5,892 nucleotides of DNA, from contig VBGQ01000129.1 in the NCBI GenBank assembly GCA_005882055.1, positions 6,047-11,938 on the forward strand, in the 5' to 3' direction. Every line of letters starts with the position of its first letter. The stretch's first letter is position 1. This DNA comes from Chloroflexota bacterium (lineage in GTDB: Bacteria > Chloroflexota > Limnocylindria > QHBO01). The position numbers and the translations under genes were made by a program. This document shows, in pieces, positions 4,059 through 5,892 of this stretch. The notes beneath the pieces are model-generated. The model had not been told where the DNA came from and ran no database searches. It saw only the letters and a list, made by a program, of their open reading frames with translations.

Positions 4059-5892
4059 ATGCAACCCATTCCGGCAGCGGAGCTTCGCGAGCGCTACCAG
4101 CGCTTCTTCGAGGCGCGCGGCCACACCCGCGTTCCGCCGGCCCCCCTCCTGGCCCGCGACGACCCGACGCTGCTCTTCGTCAACTCCGGCATGGTCCAGT
4201 TCAAGCGCGTGCTGACCGGCGAGGAGAAGCGCGACTACACGCGCGCGGTCGACGCGCAGCCCTGCCTGCGGGTCGCCGGCAAGCACAACGACTTCGAAGA
4301 GGTCGGGCGGACCCCGCGCCACCAGACCCTCTTCGAGATGCTCGGCAACTGGAGCTTTGGCGACTATTTCAAGGCCGAAGCCATCCACTGGGCCTGGGAG
4401 TTCCTGACCGATGACCTCGGGATCGACCCTGCACGCCTGGCAGCGACCATCTACACCGACGACGAGGACGCCTTCCGGATCTGGACCGAGGAGATCGGCC
4501 TGCCCGCGGATCGGGTCGTGCGCTGGGGGAACATCGCGGTCGGGGACGACCACAACTTCTGGCAGATGGCCGATACCGGACCGTGCGGACCGTGCAGCGA
4601 GCTGCACTACGACCGGGGCGCCGAGCTCAGCGAGGGACCCGAATGCATCCCGGATCACTCGGAGACGTGTCCGCGCTGGCTCGAATTCTGGAACCTGGTC
4701 TTCATGCAGTACGACCGCGCCGCCGACGGCACGCTGACGCCGCTGCCCTTCAAGAGCGTCGACACGGGGATGGGCCTCGAGCGAACGGCGTCGATCCTGC
4801 AGGGCGTCGATTCGAACTACGGGACCGATCTGTTCGTGCCGATCATCGAGCGCCTCGCGGCCTTCATCGGCCACGATCCCGAGACGGTCGAGAGCGAGCG
4901 CTTCAGCTACCAGGTGGTCGCCGATCACTCGCGGGCGATGACCTTCCTGATCGGGGAGGAAATCAACCCCTCCAACGAAGGCGCGGGCTATGTCCTGCGC
5001 CGGATCATGCGTCGCGCGGTGCGGCACGGCCGGCTGATGAACATAGACCGCCCGTTCCTGTCCGAGACGTGCGGGGTGGTCATCGACATCATGGGCGACG
5101 CGTACCCCTACCTTGAGAAGCGTCGGGACGCGATCCTGGCCGGTGTCGAGGCCGAGGAGCGCAAGTTTTCGCGGACGCTCGAGGCGGGCAGCGAACGGCT
5201 GGCACAGCTGGTCGAGGGCGTCGGCCGCGGTGGAAGCATCGCCGGCGCGGACGCGTTCCGGCTGCATGACACCTTTGGCTTCCCGATCGACCTGACCGTC
5301 GAGATCGCGGCTGATTCGGGGGTCGGCGTCGATCGCGAGGGCTTCGACGCAGCGATGGGCGAGCAGCGGGAACGGTCGCGCGCGGTACGCATGTCCGCCC
5401 TTCCCGTGGATGACGAGCTGGCGAAGCTTCAGAGCGAGTTCATCGGCTACCCAAACGAGACCCGCGTGCAGGGGCTGACGGTCTCGGCGGTGCGCCAGCC
5501 CGCCACGAATGAGCAGCCGGCGCTGGTGGTTCTGGAGCGGACCCCGTTCTACGCGGAAGGTGGGGGCCAGATTGGCGACCGCGGCGAGCTCGTCGGTCCA
5601 GGCGGCCGCCTGGTCGTCGAGGACACCCAGCGCATGGGCACGGCGATCGCGCACCTCGGCCGCCTGGAGGGCGATCTGTCTGCGGGAGACGCCGTGGAGG
5701 CGCAGGTCGACGAACGGAGGCGCTGGGGCGCGGCGCGGAACCACACGGGCACGCACCTGCTGCACCGCGCGTTGCGCGACGTGATCGGCGAGCAGGCCAA
5801 GCAGGCGGGCAGCTGGGTCGGGCCGGACGGCTTGCGGTTCGACTTCCCGGCGAGCGCCCCCACGCCGCGCGATGCGCTGCGAGAGGTCGAGC
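4059..5892 (+). CDS. alaS: Alanyl-tRNA synthetase AlaRS, 5' part (runs off the window)
   Basis: AlaRS charges tRNA-Ala with alanine using ATP and hydrolyses mischarged Ser- and Gly-tRNA. The frame is open to the window edge: 611 residues of a protein usually about 870-900 long. The class II catalytic core shows motif 1 (DDPTLLFVNSGMVQFK from residue 34), GKHND (74-78) leading into motif 2 (RHQTLFEMLGNWSFGDYF, 87-104), TGPCGPCSE, and motif 3 in DTGMGLER (235-242). The tRNA-recognition region includes ADHSRAMTFLI and PSNEGAGYVLRRIMRRA. RTPFYAEGGGQIGDRG opens the editing domain, whose HTGTH zinc site is at 562-566. The second half of the editing domain and the C-terminal domain lie outside. The ATG at 4059 has a weak AGG seven bases upstream. 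An in-frame GTG at 4041 would add six residues and is possible. AlaRS near a desulfurase-mnmA pair parallels B. subtilis gene order. Confidence 0.96.
   Translation, partial: MQPIPAAELRERYQRFFEARGHTRVPPAPLLARDDPTLLFVNSGMVQFKRVLTGEEKRDYTRAVDAQPCLRVAGKHNDFEEVGRTPRHQTLFEMLGNWSFGDYFKAEAIHWAWEFLTDDLGIDPARLAATIYTDDEDAFRIWTEEIGLPADRVVRWGNIAVGDDHNFWQMADTGPCGPCSELHYDRGAELSEGPECIPDHSETCPRWLEFWNLVFMQYDRAADGTLTPLPFKSVDTGMGLERTASILQGVDSNYGTDLFVPIIERLAAFIGHDPETVESERFSYQVVADHSRAMTFLIGEEINPSNEGAGYVLRRIMRRAVRHGRLMNIDRPFLSETCGVVIDIMGDAYPYLEKRRDAILAGVEAEERKFSRTLEAGSERLAQLVEGVGRGGSIAGADAFRLHDTFGFPIDLTVEIAADSGVGVDREGFDAAMGEQRERSRAVRMSALPVDDELAKLQSEFIGYPNETRVQGLTVSAVRQPATNEQPALVVLERTPFYAEGGGQIGDRGELVGPGGRLVVEDTQRMGTAIAHLGRLEGDLSAGDAVEAQVDERRRWGAARNHTGTHLLHRALRDVIGEQAKQAGSWVGPDGLRFDFPASAPTPRDALREVE

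Noticed and set aside
3918..5765. Open - strand frame of 615 codons opposite alaS
   Set aside because: It lies entirely opposite alaS and most of its length mirrors alaS codon structure; no conserved domain is visible.

Overview
This is a GC-rich bacterial chromosomal window that reads mostly as housekeeping genes on the + strand, with one stress-solute gene on the - strand. The organism cannot be named from the sequence. High GC, a YtxH-type glycine-zipper protein, start codons with no Shine-Dalgarno that sit just after TATCAT boxes, and AlaRS next to a cysteine desulfurase-MnmA pair would all fit a soil or freshwater Chloroflexota or Actinomycetota-like lineage. That placement is inference.

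Region 1 (1-616): the 3' end of a + strand gene for a probably secreted protein with a metallopeptidase-like HEIAEW..DP segment, followed by a strong intrinsic terminator (587-616). Region 2 (615-1004, - strand): a complete ectoine synthase gene, ectC. Essentially every iron-binding and substrate-binding residue known for EctC is present. Neither ectA nor ectB adjoins it, since both neighbours are unrelated + strand genes.

Region 3 (1052-3658): a tRNA-thiolation cluster. A cysteine desulfurase (1064-2263) takes sulfur from cysteine, and MnmA (2292-3386) uses it to make 2-thiouridine at wobble position 34 of tRNAs. A 91-residue three-helix membrane protein of unknown role starts inside the mnmA stop codon (ATGA overlap). 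The desulfurase and mnmA each have an identical TATCAT box 6-7 bases before the start codon and no Shine-Dalgarno, which suggests two leaderless promoters.

Region 4 (3672-5892): a promoter-like TAGAAT box and a strong ribosome binding site precede a small YtxH-like membrane protein. A GC-rich hairpin follows, then alaS (alanyl-tRNA synthetase), which runs off the right edge. Thiolation genes beside alaS recall the Bacillus subtilis yrvO-trmU-alaS neighbourhood, so the right-hand part is a conserved tRNA-function block. I found no mobile element, CRISPR array, tRNA or rRNA. I see no convincing undescribed multi-gene system; the best leads are the orphan ectC, the paired leaderless promoters, and the two uncharacterised proteins.
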